Source: CAISIP01 sp031396205
GTDB taxonomy: Bacteria; Pseudomonadota; Gammaproteobacteria; Burkholderiales; Burkholderiaceae_C
Reading direction: 5' to 3'
NCBI GenBank assembly: GCA_031396205.1
Contig: JANNKH010000086.1
Coordinates: forward strand, 113,359 to 177,358
DNA: 64,000 nt
Below, one piece after another: positions 43,105 to 51,569 of the stretch. The position numbers and the translations under genes are program-made. The first letter of the stretch is position 1. Every line of letters begins with the position of its first letter. The notes beneath the pieces were generated by a model that saw only the letters and a list, made by a program, of their open reading frames with translations, did not search any database and had not been told where the DNA came from.

Positions 43105-43878
43105 TTATTCATCTTTGCCGCAGGGCCAGGTTTTCGGCGCCTTGAGTCCGTCCGCCAAACGGGTTCCCGCATCGCCGCAGGCGGCGTCGAGTTGGGACTG
43201 GTTCAGACCGATCACACCGGACAGGTTCACGCCCTCGATGCGGGCACGGAAGGTACGCGCCTGCACCATGCGCGCGCCATTGAACCGCGCCTTGGCCATG
43301 TTGGTGCGCGCCAGATCGGCGCCGTCGAGATTGGCACCCTCAAAGTTGCTGCCCTCCAGATTGGCGCGCTGCAATTCGGCCTTGCGCAGATTAGCCCCGG
43401 AAAAATTGGCCGACGCGAGATTGGCGCGGGCCATTTCTGCTTTGGTAAGGTCGGCACCCGTCAGATTGGCGCCGCTGAAGTTGGCCCGGTAGGCATTGAG
43501 TTGCACCAACTTGGCGCGACTGAGGTCTGCACCGCTTAACCGGACCCGGTCCACACTGGCATGGGTCAGGTCTGCACCGACCAGCTTGGCTTTCTGCAAG
43601 TCGGTGCCATTCAGATCGGCCCCACTCATGCGGGCACCGGAAAGGTCCGCGCCGCGTAACACCAAGCGATGCTTTTCACATTCGGTCCAGTCGACACCAG
43701 GGGCCGGCGGATCATTGCAGGAGGCCTGGACGCCGGCGCCAGCCATGCACAGCGTCACGGCCGTCGCGATCGCGCGCAGAGCGCCCCCGAGCGGCGACAG
43801 GGCGCGCAAGGCAGCGCGCCTGATCAGCGCAGGCGTATGGACATGCGGGGGAATATTCCAATGATCCATGGCGATCAT
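43105..43878 (-). CDS. Secreted pentapeptide-repeat protein
   Basis: 257-residue protein with a hydrophobic export-like segment (ALRAIATAVTLCMAGAGVQAS) and then about 30 consecutive A(D/N)LXX five-residue repeats (GADLSGARMSGADLNGTDLQ and so on), which fold as a right-handed quadrilateral helix. It ends with a short Cys-containing tail (ACGDAGTRLADGL...WPCGKDE). GAGGG lies 4 bases before ATG 43878; 43869 is an alternative. Some family members mimic DNA, but a periplasmic location argues against gyrase protection. Function unknown. Confidence 0.82.
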   Translation of the reverse strand: MIAMDHWNIPPHVHTPALIRRAALRALSPLGGALRAIATAVTLCMAGAGVQASCNDPPAPGVDWTECEKHRLVLRGADLSGARMSGADLNGTDLQKAKLVGADLTHASVDRVRLSGADLSRAKLVQLNAYRANFSGANLTGADLTKAEMARANLASANFSGANLRKAELQRANLEGSNFEGANLDGADLARTNMAKARFNGARMVQARTFRARIEGVNLSGVIGLNQSQLDAACGDAGTRLADGLKAPKTWPCGKDE

Positions 43879-44011
43879 CTTACCCTCAGCGGACAAGGCC
43901 CTTGACGTGCGTCGCCTTTGCCGCCATTGTTGGTGCAGCGACCGCTGGCCGATTCGCCAGCGCATCACGCCTTTGCTCCGCCCTGACGCAAACCGCACCA
44001 GCAGCCCCTCC

Positions 44012-44680
44012 ATGCCCTTGCCCCCTGAACTCGGCCATTGGCGCAGCCAGCAACGCGCCGTGTTGCTGCATCGGCGCATGGCCCTCGACAAGGCCCAGCG
44101 GATCGCCTGCAACCGCCGCATCACGCATTGGCTGCTGACCGCATTCCCGATTGCCGGCCCGATGGTGGTGGCTGCCTACTGGCCATTCAAGGCCGAATTC
44201 GATCCCCGCTTCGCACTGCGTGAATGGCGTGCGCGGGGCGCGCTCGGCGCACTGCCGGTGGTGCAGCGCTCGGCGGCGCCGCTGCAGTTTCGCGTATGGT
44301 GGCCCGGCGCGCGCACAACGGCCGGCGTCTTCGGGCTGCCGGTGCCGCACGACGGTGCCATCGTGCGCCCCGATGTCGTGCTGATGCCACCCGTCGGCTT
44401 CGACCGCATGGGCTATCGGCTCGGTTATGGCGGCGGCTACTACGATCGCACGCTGGCTGCTCTGTCGCCGCAGCCGCTGAAAATCGGCGTCGGCTACGCC
44501 TTGTCTCGCATTGATTCGATCCGACCGCAGCCGCACGACATTCCGATGGACTTCGTGCTGACCGAAGACGGCGTGCATGTCGCCATGCCATCGGGCCTGG
44601 CGCTGGTGACGGACGCGCTGGCGGTACGCGAACGCGCCGTCGAACTGATGCAACGGCGCGCACGCGCATCGGCACCGTAA
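44012..44680 (+). CDS. 5-formyltetrahydrofolate cyclo-ligase
   Basis: 222-residue enzyme that converts 5-formyl-THF to 5,10-methenyl-THF with ATP. Motifs are PMVVAAYWPFKAEFD, the phosphate loop YRLGYGGGYYDRTL, IGVGYALSRI and a final PMDFVLTEDGV. ATG 44012 is chosen because the frame upstream is non-coding and overlaps the divergent pentapeptide gene. In many proteobacteria 6S RNA precedes this gene; nothing resembling it is seen here. It converges on phhA. Confidence 0.95.
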   Translation: MPLPPELGHWRSQQRAVLLHRRMALDKAQRIACNRRITHWLLTAFPIAGPMVVAAYWPFKAEFDPRFALREWRARGALGALPVVQRSAAPLQFRVWWPGARTTAGVFGLPVPHDGAIVRPDVVLMPPVGFDRMGYRLGYGGGYYDRTLAALSPQPLKIGVGYALSRIDSIRPQPHDIPMDFVLTEDGVHVAMPSGLALVTDALAVRERAVELMQRRARASAP

Positions 44681-44731
44681 CCCGCGCAGCTCTGCCAGCC
44701 CGGTTATCCGGCTTTGCGCCGATGCCAGCAC

Positions 44732-45595
44732 CTAGCGCTTGGCGTGGTACGCGCCGCTGCCACTATGCAGCACCCGGTCGGCGCGCAAGATCTCGCCCGG
44801 CTGCAACTCGGGCAACGCAGCCACCCTGGTGTACACCGGGGCAAAATCAATCGTGGCCAGCTCCAGCAGGTCGTCCAGGCTATCGAGCACGAAGTACACC
44901 TCCTGGAAGTCGTCGATGCGGTAGTTGGTGCGCATGACCCGTTCCAGGTCGAAGCCGATGCGATTGGGCGAGGCATCGTCGAGCGCAAACACCGATTCGG
45001 TGGCGGACGAGGCGATGCCTGAACCATAGATGCGCAGTCCGTCCTTCTGCTGCACCAGGCCGAACTCCACCGTGTACCAGTACACCCGGGCCAGCTGCGG
45101 CAGCACGCCCAACGCCTTGGCGCGCATGCCACCGATGCCATAGGCCTGCACGAAGTCGGCAATCACCGGGTTCATCAGCATCGGCACATGGCCGAACACA
45201 TCGTGAAAGACATCGGGTTCTTCCAGGTAATCGAGTTGGTCGGCCTTGCGAATGAAATTGCCCGCGGGAAAGCGCCGGTTGGCCAGATGGTCGAAGAACA
45301 CCTCGTCGGGTACCAGGCCAGGCACCGCGACGATCTGCCAGCCGGTGTGGCGCACCAACACCTCGCTGAGTCGCCGGAAGTCGGGAATCTGCGCGCCATC
45401 GATCGGCAACTGCTGCATGCCGGCGACGAAAGCGTCGCAGGCGCGGCCGGGCAGCAAACGGGTCTGGCGCTCGAACAGCGTCTTCCAGACCGCATGTTCC
45501 TGCGCGGTGTAGTGGTTCCAGCCCTGGTCGATGGTCCAGTCGGCGCGTTCGGGCCGGAGGCCGGCCGCGGCGCCGTGTTTGGGTTTGTCGAGCAT
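44732..45595 (-). CDS. phhA: Phenylalanine 4-monooxygenase
   Basis: Tetrahydropterin-dependent hydroxylase turning phenylalanine into tyrosine; 287 residues, the single-domain bacterial form. The iron site is visible as PDVFHDVFGHVP (two His) and VYWYTVEFGL (Glu). It is last in the minus-strand operon hppD-hmgA-fahA-phhA, 14 bp after fahA, so phenylalanine carbon can flow through tyrosine and homogentisate to fumarate and acetoacetate. No pterin carbinolamine dehydratase or tyrosine aminotransferase gene is in the window. Confidence 0.97.
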   Translation of the reverse strand: MLDKPKHGAAAGLRPERADWTIDQGWNHYTAQEHAVWKTLFERQTRLLPGRACDAFVAGMQQLPIDGAQIPDFRRLSEVLVRHTGWQIVAVPGLVPDEVFFDHLANRRFPAGNFIRKADQLDYLEEPDVFHDVFGHVPMLMNPVIADFVQAYGIGGMRAKALGVLPQLARVYWYTVEFGLVQQKDGLRIYGSGIASSATESVFALDDASPNRIGFDLERVMRTNYRIDDFQEVYFVLDSLDDLLELATIDFAPVYTRVAALPELQPGEILRADRVLHSGSGAYHAKR

Positions 45596-45609
45596 GGCTC
45601 TGCTCCTGT

Positions 45610-46890
45610 TCAGTCAGCCGAACGGGCCGCCTGCACCGTGCCCCTGCATTCGCCAAAGCCGATGCGTCGAAAGCCCTCTCTCTGGCAATAACCGCGCAGG
45701 ATGATCGCATCGCCGTCCTGCAGCCAGGTGCGCGACTCGCCATTGGCCAACGGTACGGCGCGCTTGCCGCCCTGGCTCAGTTCCATCAACGAACCTCCCT
45801 GCTCCGGCAACGGGCCGGACAAGGTACCGGTGCCGAACAGGTCGCCGCTGGCCAGGTTGCAGCCGTTGACGGTGTGGTGCGCCACCATTTGCGCCACGGT
45901 CCAGTAGGCGTCCTTGTAGTTGGAGCACGACAGGCGCTCGCCCGACTGCCCTGCTGCGCGCATTTTCAGGGTCTGCAGCCAGACCTCTAGTTCGACGTCG
46001 ATTGCGCCCGCCTGGCGGTTGGCGTCGGAGTCCAGATACGGCAGTGGCTGCGGGTCGTCGGCAGACCGGATGAACGGCGCGCGAAACGGCGCCAACGCCT
46101 CCATCGTGACGATCCAGGGCGACAGGCTGCTGGCGAAGTTCTTCGACAGGAACGGACCCAGCGGCTGGTACTCCCAGCCCTGGATATCGCGTGCGCTCCA
46201 GTCGTTGAACAGCGCCAGGCCGAACACATGCTCCTCGGCCAGCCCAATCGCAACTGAATCACCCATCGCGCTGGGCTGGCCGATAACGATGCCGAGCTCG
46301 AGCTCATAGTCCAGCCGGGCACACGCGCCCAAGGTCGGTGCCGTGGCATCGGGCGCCTTGAGCTGGCCCCATGGACGCCGAAAGTGATGGCCACTGGCGA
46401 TGATCGAGGAGGCCCGCCCGTGGTAACCGATGGGCACCCACTTGTAGTTGGGCAGCAGTGGACTCTGCGGACGGAACTGCTTGCCGATCGTCGTGGCGTG
46501 GTGCACGCTGGTGTAGAAATCGGTGTAGTCGCGGATGTGGCACGGCAGGCCCATGACGACGTGCGACTGCGGTACCAGCGCCGCCTTGAACCGCGCAGCC
46601 TGCGCGCTGCCGACGCGCAAGCCCCTGGACAGCGCCAGCCGAAGCGCAACGCGATCGGCTTTTTCGCCTGCCATCAACGCATGCGCGTCCTGCGATTGCA
46701 CCAGAGCGACATGTTGCAGATCGACGATCTGATCGCCTATGGCCACACCGAGTCGCCAGTCGTGGTCGCCCTGGCGCAGGAAGCGTCCCAGCGGCAGGTT
46801 CTGGATCGGGAAATCCGTGGCCGGATCGTTGGCCGAAGCGAGCCAGCTTTGCAGGCTGGCGTCGTGGGTGTCGTCGATGCTTGTGATCAT
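45610..46890 (-). CDS. fahA: Fumarylacetoacetase
   Basis: 426-residue hydrolase splitting fumarylacetoacetate into fumarate and acetoacetate. The N-terminal SH3-like domain (IQNLPLGRFLRQGDHDWRLGVAIG) and the C-terminal metal-binding barrel are complete (DYTDFYTSVHHAT, ELGIVIGQ, FNDWSARDIQGWEYQPLGPF, SCSNYKDAYWT-like). Length is normal. It lies 55 bp after hmgA. No maleylacetoacetate isomerase is in the operon; the GST at 40 kb belongs to another operon but is a possible candidate. Confidence 0.97.
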   Translation of the reverse strand: MITSIDDTHDASLQSWLASANDPATDFPIQNLPLGRFLRQGDHDWRLGVAIGDQIVDLQHVALVQSQDAHALMAGEKADRVALRLALSRGLRVGSAQAARFKAALVPQSHVVMGLPCHIRDYTDFYTSVHHATTIGKQFRPQSPLLPNYKWVPIGYHGRASSIIASGHHFRRPWGQLKAPDATAPTLGACARLDYELELGIVIGQPSAMGDSVAIGLAEEHVFGLALFNDWSARDIQGWEYQPLGPFLSKNFASSLSPWIVTMEALAPFRAPFIRSADDPQPLPYLDSDANRQAGAIDVELEVWLQTLKMRAAGQSGERLSCSNYKDAYWTVAQMVAHHTVNGCNLASGDLFGTGTLSGPLPEQGGSLMELSQGGKRAVPLANGESRTWLQDGDAIILRGYCQREGFRRIGFGECRGTVQAARSAD

Positions 46891-46945
46891 GGCGTAGCTT
46901 GATGCCGCACATCATGCAGCGCATCGCTCGGGCGGCATTGCGCGT

Positions 46946-48241
46946 TCATGGCGCGCCCGGCGTGAAGTTCCTGGGCAGGTCCTGCCAGCAGCGGTAATAG
47001 TCTTTCTGCAGCAAGGGCGACTGCAACGCATGCCGGGTGGGCCGCAACACGCAACGCGTCTCGAACATGAAGGCCATGGTGTCGGTGATCACGTCGTGCT
47101 TGGACAGGTCGGCGTGGCTCGCCTTGTTGAAGGTCTGCGCGTCAGGGCCGTGCCCCGCCATGCTGTTGTGCAGGCTGCAACCGCCAGGCGAGAAGCCGTC
47201 GGCCTTGGCGTCGTATTTTCCATGCACCAGGCCCATGAACTCGCTGGCAATATTGCGGTGGAACCAGGGTGGGCGGAAGGTGTCCTGCATCGCCAGGATG
47301 CGCGGCGGGAAGATCACAAAATCGATGCCGCTGACACCCGGCGTATCGGACGCCGAATGCAGCACCAGGAATATCGACGGATCGGGATGGTCATAGCTGA
47401 TGGAGCCGATCGTGTTGAACCGGCGCAGATCGTAGCGGTAGGGTGCGTAATTGCCATGCCAGGCCACCACGTCCAGCGGCGAGTGGTTCATGCGCGCCGA
47501 CCACAAGTTACCCTGGAACTTGGCCAGCAACGCGGTCGGCCGGTCCAGGTCCTCGTAGGCGGCCACCGGCGTCAGGAAGTCGCGCGCATTGGCAAGCCCG
47601 TTGGAGCCGATCGGTCCGCGGTCGGGCAGGCGCAGGTTGGCGCCGAAGTTCTCGCACATATAGCCGCGCACCGGTCCGTCAGGCAGTTCGAGCCGGAACC
47701 GCACGCCGCGCGGCATCACGACGATCTGCTGCGGCTCGGCCTCGATGATGCCCATCTCGGTCACGAACCGGTGCGCTCCCTGCTGCGGCACGAACAGCAT
47801 CTCGCCATCGGCGTTGTAGAACACCCGATCGACCATGCTCTGATTGGCCGCGTACAGATGTACCGCCGCGCCCGACTGGGCCTGCGGATCGCCGTGGCCC
47901 GCCATCGTGACCAGGCCCTGCACAAAATCGGTTGGCTGATCGGGCATCGGCAAAGGGTTCCAGCGCAATTGGTTCGGCGGCGCAGGCGCATTGAAGTCGC
48001 CCGTCAACAGGCCGGAATCGACCTGCGTGAAAGGCTGGTGCATGCTGCTCGGACGGATGCGGTACAGCCATGCGCGTCGGTTGTCGGCACGCGGCGCGGT
48101 AAACGACGTACCGGACAACTGCTCGGCATACAGACCATAAGCGCAGCGTTGCGGCGAGTTGCGCCCGACCGGCAATGCGCCGGGCAAGGCCTCGGTTGCA
48201 AACTCGTTGCCGAATCCCGATTGGTAGGTCAACGCCGACAT
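46946..48241 (-). CDS. hmgA: Homogentisate 1,2-dioxygenase
   Basis: 431-residue ring-cleaving iron dioxygenase. N-terminal YQSGFGNEFATEALPGALP is a family hallmark. Iron ligands are in PPWFHRNIASEFMG (His, Glu) and CSLHNSMAGHGPD (His). It lies 3 bp after hppD and is certainly co-transcribed. The length and motifs match bacterial HmgA throughout; no anomaly was seen. Confidence 0.98.
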   Translation of the reverse strand: MSALTYQSGFGNEFATEALPGALPVGRNSPQRCAYGLYAEQLSGTSFTAPRADNRRAWLYRIRPSSMHQPFTQVDSGLLTGDFNAPAPPNQLRWNPLPMPDQPTDFVQGLVTMAGHGDPQAQSGAAVHLYAANQSMVDRVFYNADGEMLFVPQQGAHRFVTEMGIIEAEPQQIVVMPRGVRFRLELPDGPVRGYMCENFGANLRLPDRGPIGSNGLANARDFLTPVAAYEDLDRPTALLAKFQGNLWSARMNHSPLDVVAWHGNYAPYRYDLRRFNTIGSISYDHPDPSIFLVLHSASDTPGVSGIDFVIFPPRILAMQDTFRPPWFHRNIASEFMGLVHGKYDAKADGFSPGGCSLHNSMAGHGPDAQTFNKASHADLSKHDVITDTMAFMFETRCVLRPTRHALQSPLLQKDYYRCWQDLPRNFTPGAP

Positions 48242-48244
48242 GGC

Positions 48245-49321
48245 TCAGGCCGCGGCAATCACGCCGCGCGCGATCTGGTCGCGTTCGATCGACTCGAACA
48301 AGGCCTTGAAATTGCCCTCGCCAAACCCGTCATCGCCCTGGCGCTGGATGAACTCGAAGAACACCGGCCCCAGCAGGGTCTTGGAAAATATCTGCAGCAG
48401 CAGCCGGGGCTTGCCCCCTTCGGTACTGCCATCGAGCAAAATGCCGCGCGCCTGCAATTCCGGCACGCTCTGTCCATGCCCGGGCAGGCGATCCTCGAGC
48501 ATCTCGTAGTAGACGTCGTTGGGGGCAGTCATCAGCGGAACGCCGGCCATCTGCAGTTTGTCGACACTGTCAATCAGGTTGTCGGTCAGCAACGCTATGT
48601 GCTGGATGCCCTCGCCGTTGAATTCCATCAGGAACTCCTCGATCTGCCCGGAGCCCTTGGCCGATTCCTCGTTCAACGGAATGCGGATCTTGCCATCGGG
48701 CGCGGTCATGGCCCTGGACGTCAGACCGGTATGCGCACCCTGGATGTCGAAGTAGCGGATTTCCTTGAAGTTGAACAGCCGCTCGTAGTACTTGGACCAG
48801 TAGGCCATGCGGCCGCGGTAGACGTTGTGCGTCATGTGGTCGACCAGCCTGAGGCCGTGCCCGACCGGATGCCGGTCCACACCCTCGATGTAGTCAAAAT
48901 CGATGTCGTAGATCGACTTGCCTTCCTCGAAACGGTCGATCAGGTACAGCGGCGCGCCGCCGATGCCCTTGATGGCCGGCAGATGCAGCTCCATCGGGCC
49001 GGTGCGCATTTCCATCGGCTCGGCGCCGAGCTCCAGCGCGCGCTCGTAGGCGACTCGCGAGTTCTCCACCCGGAACGCGAGGCCGCAGGCCGACGGACCG
49101 TGCTCGGCGGCGAAATACGAGGCCACGCTGCGCGGCTCATGGTTGATGATGAAGTTGATGCCGCCCTGGCGGTACAGCGTCACGTTCTTGGAGCGGTGCT
49201 GGGCCACCTTGGAAAAGCCCATCATCTCGAACACTGGCTCCAGCACATGGGGCGTGGGCGACGCAAATTCTACAAACTCGAACCCCATCAGGCCCATCGG
49301 GTTCTCAAACAGATCTGCCAT
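48245..49321 (-). CDS. hppD: 4-Hydroxyphenylpyruvate dioxygenase
   Basis: 358-residue dioxygenase making homogentisate from 4-hydroxyphenylpyruvate. Iron ligands are seen in VDHMTHNVYRG (His), GIQHIALLTDN (His) and GPVFFEFIQR (Glu). The start MADLFENPMGLMGFEFVE at 49321 is chosen over a longer frame because AAGGAG stands 8 bases upstream and the extension reads as non-coding. First gene of the tyrosine catabolic operon, divergent from an Lrp/AsnC regulator. Confidence 0.97.
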   Translation of the reverse strand: MADLFENPMGLMGFEFVEFASPTPHVLEPVFEMMGFSKVAQHRSKNVTLYRQGGINFIINHEPRSVASYFAAEHGPSACGLAFRVENSRVAYERALELGAEPMEMRTGPMELHLPAIKGIGGAPLYLIDRFEEGKSIYDIDFDYIEGVDRHPVGHGLRLVDHMTHNVYRGRMAYWSKYYERLFNFKEIRYFDIQGAHTGLTSRAMTAPDGKIRIPLNEESAKGSGQIEEFLMEFNGEGIQHIALLTDNLIDSVDKLQMAGVPLMTAPNDVYYEMLEDRLPGHGQSVPELQARGILLDGSTEGGKPRLLLQIFSKTLLGPVFFEFIQRQGDDGFGEGNFKALFESIERDQIARGVIAAA

Positions 49322-49400
49322 CGCGGTTGCTCCTTGTCGTGCATGGCGCGGTGCCACTGGCGCAGGACAGACGCCCTGCCAACGACCGCTGGGTAATCCC

Positions 49401-49429
49401 ATGCTACATTTTCTGAGGCCATGGGGCAA
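49401..49429 (-). promoter_or_regulatory. Probable sigma-70 promoter of the hppD operon
   Basis: On the minus strand TTGCCC (49429-49424) and TAGCAT (49406-49401) are 17 bp apart. Transcription should begin near 49394, about 72 bases before hppD. Confidence 0.55.
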
Positions 49430-49439
49430 TCGGGGCAAT

Positions 49440-49534
49440 AAGCTACCAGCCGCGTTGGGCCGACCACGATCGGGTCGTCTCCCCATGCGCCATCCGGCGC
49501 CGGCACCATCGCTCCACGGGTGAAATGGTAGCTT
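49440..49534. promoter_or_regulatory. Pair of inverted 9-bp sites, candidate Lrp/AsnC operators
   Basis: AAGCTACCA at 49440-49448 and its exact complement TGGTAGCTT at 49526-49534 lie in the 302-bp divergent region, centres 86 bp apart, about eight helical turns. The left site is just upstream of the hppD -35. Lrp-family octamers bind spaced sites on one face of DNA, so this pair is a reasonable operator for the neighbouring regulator. Confidence 0.4.
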
Positions 49535-49623
49535 CACGCGCGCAAAATAGGGTTGCGATTGTCCTGCTCCAACCCGTGCGCTATTGAATAAGATCCCGCA
49601 AATTCAACATAAACGGGACGAAG

Positions 49624-50106
49624 TTGCAAAACAATGATCTTGACCGCACCGATCTGCGGATGCTCGCCTTCCTGCAACTGCAGGGACGCGCCTCCAACCT
49701 GGAGTTGGCCGAGGCGGTCAGCCTGTCCACCTCGCAATGCCACCGGCGCCACCGGCGGCTGGAGGAAATGGGGGTTATCACCGGCTATGAAACCCGGCTG
49801 GATGCAGCACAACTCGGCTTGGGCGTCACTGCGTTCGTGCATGTCTCGATGGAAAAGGGCCACTTGGCCAACCTGCGCACATTCACCGACGCGATCCGCG
49901 CGCTGCCCGAGGTTCTGGAATGTTTCTCGGTCACCGGCGATTTCGACTACGTGCTCAAGGTGATGGCCAAGGACCTCAAGGCCCTGTCGCAGTTCCTGAT
50001 GGACACGCTGATGGCGCTGCCCGGCGTCGACAATGTGCGCTCCAGCGTCTGCCTGGACCCGATCAAGTGCACGGGGGCGTTGCCACTCCCAACACTGTTG
50101 CGCTAG
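49624..50106 (+). CDS. Lrp/AsnC-family transcriptional regulator
   Basis: 160-residue feast/famine regulator: N-terminal winged helix (LDRTDLRMLAFLQLQGRASNLELAEAVSLSTSQCHRR over two blocks) and C-terminal ligand-binding RAM domain (VLECFSVTGDFDYVLKVMAKDL). It starts with TTG at 49624; no in-frame ATG comes before the essential first helix, and GGGACGAAG lies just upstream. Divergent from hppD, it is the likely regulator of tyrosine/phenylalanine catabolism and may sense an aromatic amino acid. Its last 112 bp are duplicated at 51608-51719. Confidence 0.92.
   Translation: MQNNDLDRTDLRMLAFLQLQGRASNLELAEAVSLSTSQCHRRHRRLEEMGVITGYETRLDAAQLGLGVTAFVHVSMEKGHLANLRTFTDAIRALPEVLECFSVTGDFDYVLKVMAKDLKALSQFLMDTLMALPGVDNVRSSVCLDPIKCTGALPLPTLLR
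49974..50085 (+). repeat. Direct repeat, copy A (3' end of the Lrp gene)
   Basis: 112 bp matching 51608-51719 with three mismatches and no gaps. It lies inside the functional regulator gene. The two copies bracket the PEP-CTERM gene in direct orientation. Confidence 0.93.
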
Positions 50107-50140
50107 CGCAGAGCGCGAACGGTGTGGCTGTCCAATCCGG

Positions 50141-51232
50141 TCAGCTGCGCACGCTCAACGAGTTGCCTGCGCGATGACGCCAGGACCCGCCGGCCAATAG
50201 AAGCAGGCCCAGCCCCAGCAGCGACATGGTGCCTGGCGTTGGAACCCCGGTCGGTGGTATCTCGACAATGCCAGCAGGGGCGAAAGTCACATGTTCCCAT
50301 TGCCCGATCGGGGCACCGCCAGATTGCGCAAACTGCTCGGTTACCAGGTTCGTGCCGTCATAGCGCATACGGTAGAGCCCCGTGCCACCGCCAGAAGGGT
50401 TCTCCTGGGTCAGCAACAAGTCATCGGTCATGCCGGAAAACTGGGAAGCCGCAGCGCCCAGAACGCGACTCGTACCAAAATTCACACCGAAAAAATTGCC
50501 GCCATCGATGACATCGATGTCCTCGATGTTGACTCCGACGCTGATCGACGAATGGCTGAAACCATTTGGCGCGGTCGTGCTCGGACACCAGAAATGCATC
50601 AACCCCTGGTTTTCGGCACCGGCCACGATACAGCCGGCGTACGGACCCCATTTTGGAAGATTCGGGACGATCGACAAACCCTCCAGATGCACATTCTGAT
50701 CATCGATCTTGGTGGAGGCGCCCGCCGCATCGATGCGCCACAACTCACCACCCGTGGTTACGGCAATCAGATCTCCGTTGTACAGGCCGGTGCGGTCCAC
50801 ATACAACGAGCCACGCACCAGCCCATTGTTGGCACCTGGCAGGCTGACCCACGGATTGGTGAAACTCCCGCCGCCCGGATCCACCTTCACAATCTGGCCA
50901 TCCGATCCGTTGCCGGTGAAAATCGTGCCAACCGCAAACCCGGTCGTGTAGCCTGAACGAACCGACGCGATTTTCAGTTCATCCGTCAAACCCGCGAGAG
51001 TGGAATAGTTGGTATGACTGCCATTCTGCGCGATCACGATCAAGTTGTTCGGAATTCCGGATGAGTAGTTCGCGGACATCACGATCGAGTTGGTCGGCTC
51101 GTAATAGTCGATTCCTATTGGAGTCGCAAAAACAGTGGAGATGGCAGTCATCGTGATCAACGGCGCGGCCCCGGCACCAGTGGCCAACAACAGGCCGGTC
51201 GCGACTCCCGCGAAGGCAAATCTAAAAGACAT
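50141..51232 (-). CDS. PEP-CTERM-type exported protein, function unknown
   Basis: 363-residue protein with signal peptide (FAFAGVATGLLLATGAGAAP), a repetitive beta-rich body rich in Asn/Gly/Ser, probably propeller-like (LIVIAQNGS, DGQIVKVDPGGG, GELWRIDAAG), and a C-terminal sorting signal: VPTPGT, a hydrophobic helix LLGLGLLLLAGG, then a basic end (WRHRAG). The motif is a variant of the canonical V-P-E-P, with T in place of E. Exosortase would process it; no exosortase gene is in the window. ATG 51232 has GGGAG 8 bases upstream. Flanking direct repeats suggest that this gene arrived or was rearranged recently. Confidence 0.85.
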   Translation of the reverse strand: MSFRFAFAGVATGLLLATGAGAAPLITMTAISTVFATPIGIDYYEPTNSIVMSANYSSGIPNNLIVIAQNGSHTNYSTLAGLTDELKIASVRSGYTTGFAVGTIFTGNGSDGQIVKVDPGGGSFTNPWVSLPGANNGLVRGSLYVDRTGLYNGDLIAVTTGGELWRIDAAGASTKIDDQNVHLEGLSIVPNLPKWGPYAGCIVAGAENQGLMHFWCPSTTAPNGFSHSSISVGVNIEDIDVIDGGNFFGVNFGTSRVLGAAASQFSGMTDDLLLTQENPSGGGTGLYRMRYDGTNLVTEQFAQSGGAPIGQWEHVTFAPAGIVEIPPTGVPTPGTMSLLGLGLLLLAGGSWRHRAGNSLSVRS

Positions 51233-51246
51233 ATTGGTAACTCCCA

Positions 51247-51267
51247 GTTTCGCGCCGGGCGCGAAAC
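51247..51267 (-). promoter_or_regulatory. Hairpin directly before the PEP-CTERM ribosome site
   Basis: GTTTCGCGC and GCGCGAAAC form a perfect 9-bp stem with a 3-base loop. The hairpin ends two bases before GGGAG, the ribosome site of the PEP-CTERM gene. It could affect ribosome access or protect the mRNA 5' end. Confidence 0.55.
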
Positions 51268-51338
51268 CCAAGGTAAATCCAAATATTTGACGACCCCGGT
51301 GTTCGTCTTGCAGGCTACCTACCCAGCCGCCAAACAAA

Positions 51339-51355
51339 AGCATAATTCGCGCCAA
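51339..51355 (-). promoter_or_regulatory. Sigma-54-like -24/-12 promoter
   Basis: On the minus strand TTGGCGCG-AATT-ATGCT matches the sigma-54 pattern TTGGCACG-N4-TTGCT with two substitutions; the essential GG and GC are correctly spaced. The start would lie near 51328, giving a leader of about 96 bases. Sigma-54 control of PEP-CTERM genes is known in related bacteria. Confidence 0.6.
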
Positions 51356-51569
51356 TTGGCGAAGCGAAAACAAAAGTGAGTGTAATCAAACACTTGGCCA
51401 ATCGGCTGTACAAGCCGCAGTTTGCTGTTCGTCTTCGGTGTAAGGCCGGCCGACAACGGAGCGGCGAAATCCTCTTTTGCGCGCCACCAACGATCCTGGC
51501 TCTCCTGTACGAAGCCAGGGAGTCGATCCGCTCGCCCATGCATGAACGAACGCGTTGATGTGATTTGCA

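Larger units (their letters stand above)
51233..51569. other. Intergenic region upstream of the PEP-CTERM gene
   Basis: 337 bp with no convincing gene. It contains a hairpin next to the PEP-CTERM start, a sigma-54-like promoter and a palindromic site (AGTGT-N6-ACACT, 51379-51394) that could bind its activator. The part from about 51400 to 51569 shows nothing recognisable. Confidence 0.5.

Noticed and set aside
43879..44011. 6S RNA upstream of 5-formyl-THF cyclo-ligase
   Set aside because: The gap is only about 130 bp and no long bulged hairpin typical of 6S RNA could be seen.
47030..49396. 788-codon plus-strand frame antisense to hmgA and hppD
   Set aside because: Both minus-strand genes are certain and complete; the antisense frame has no recognisable domain and no ribosome site.
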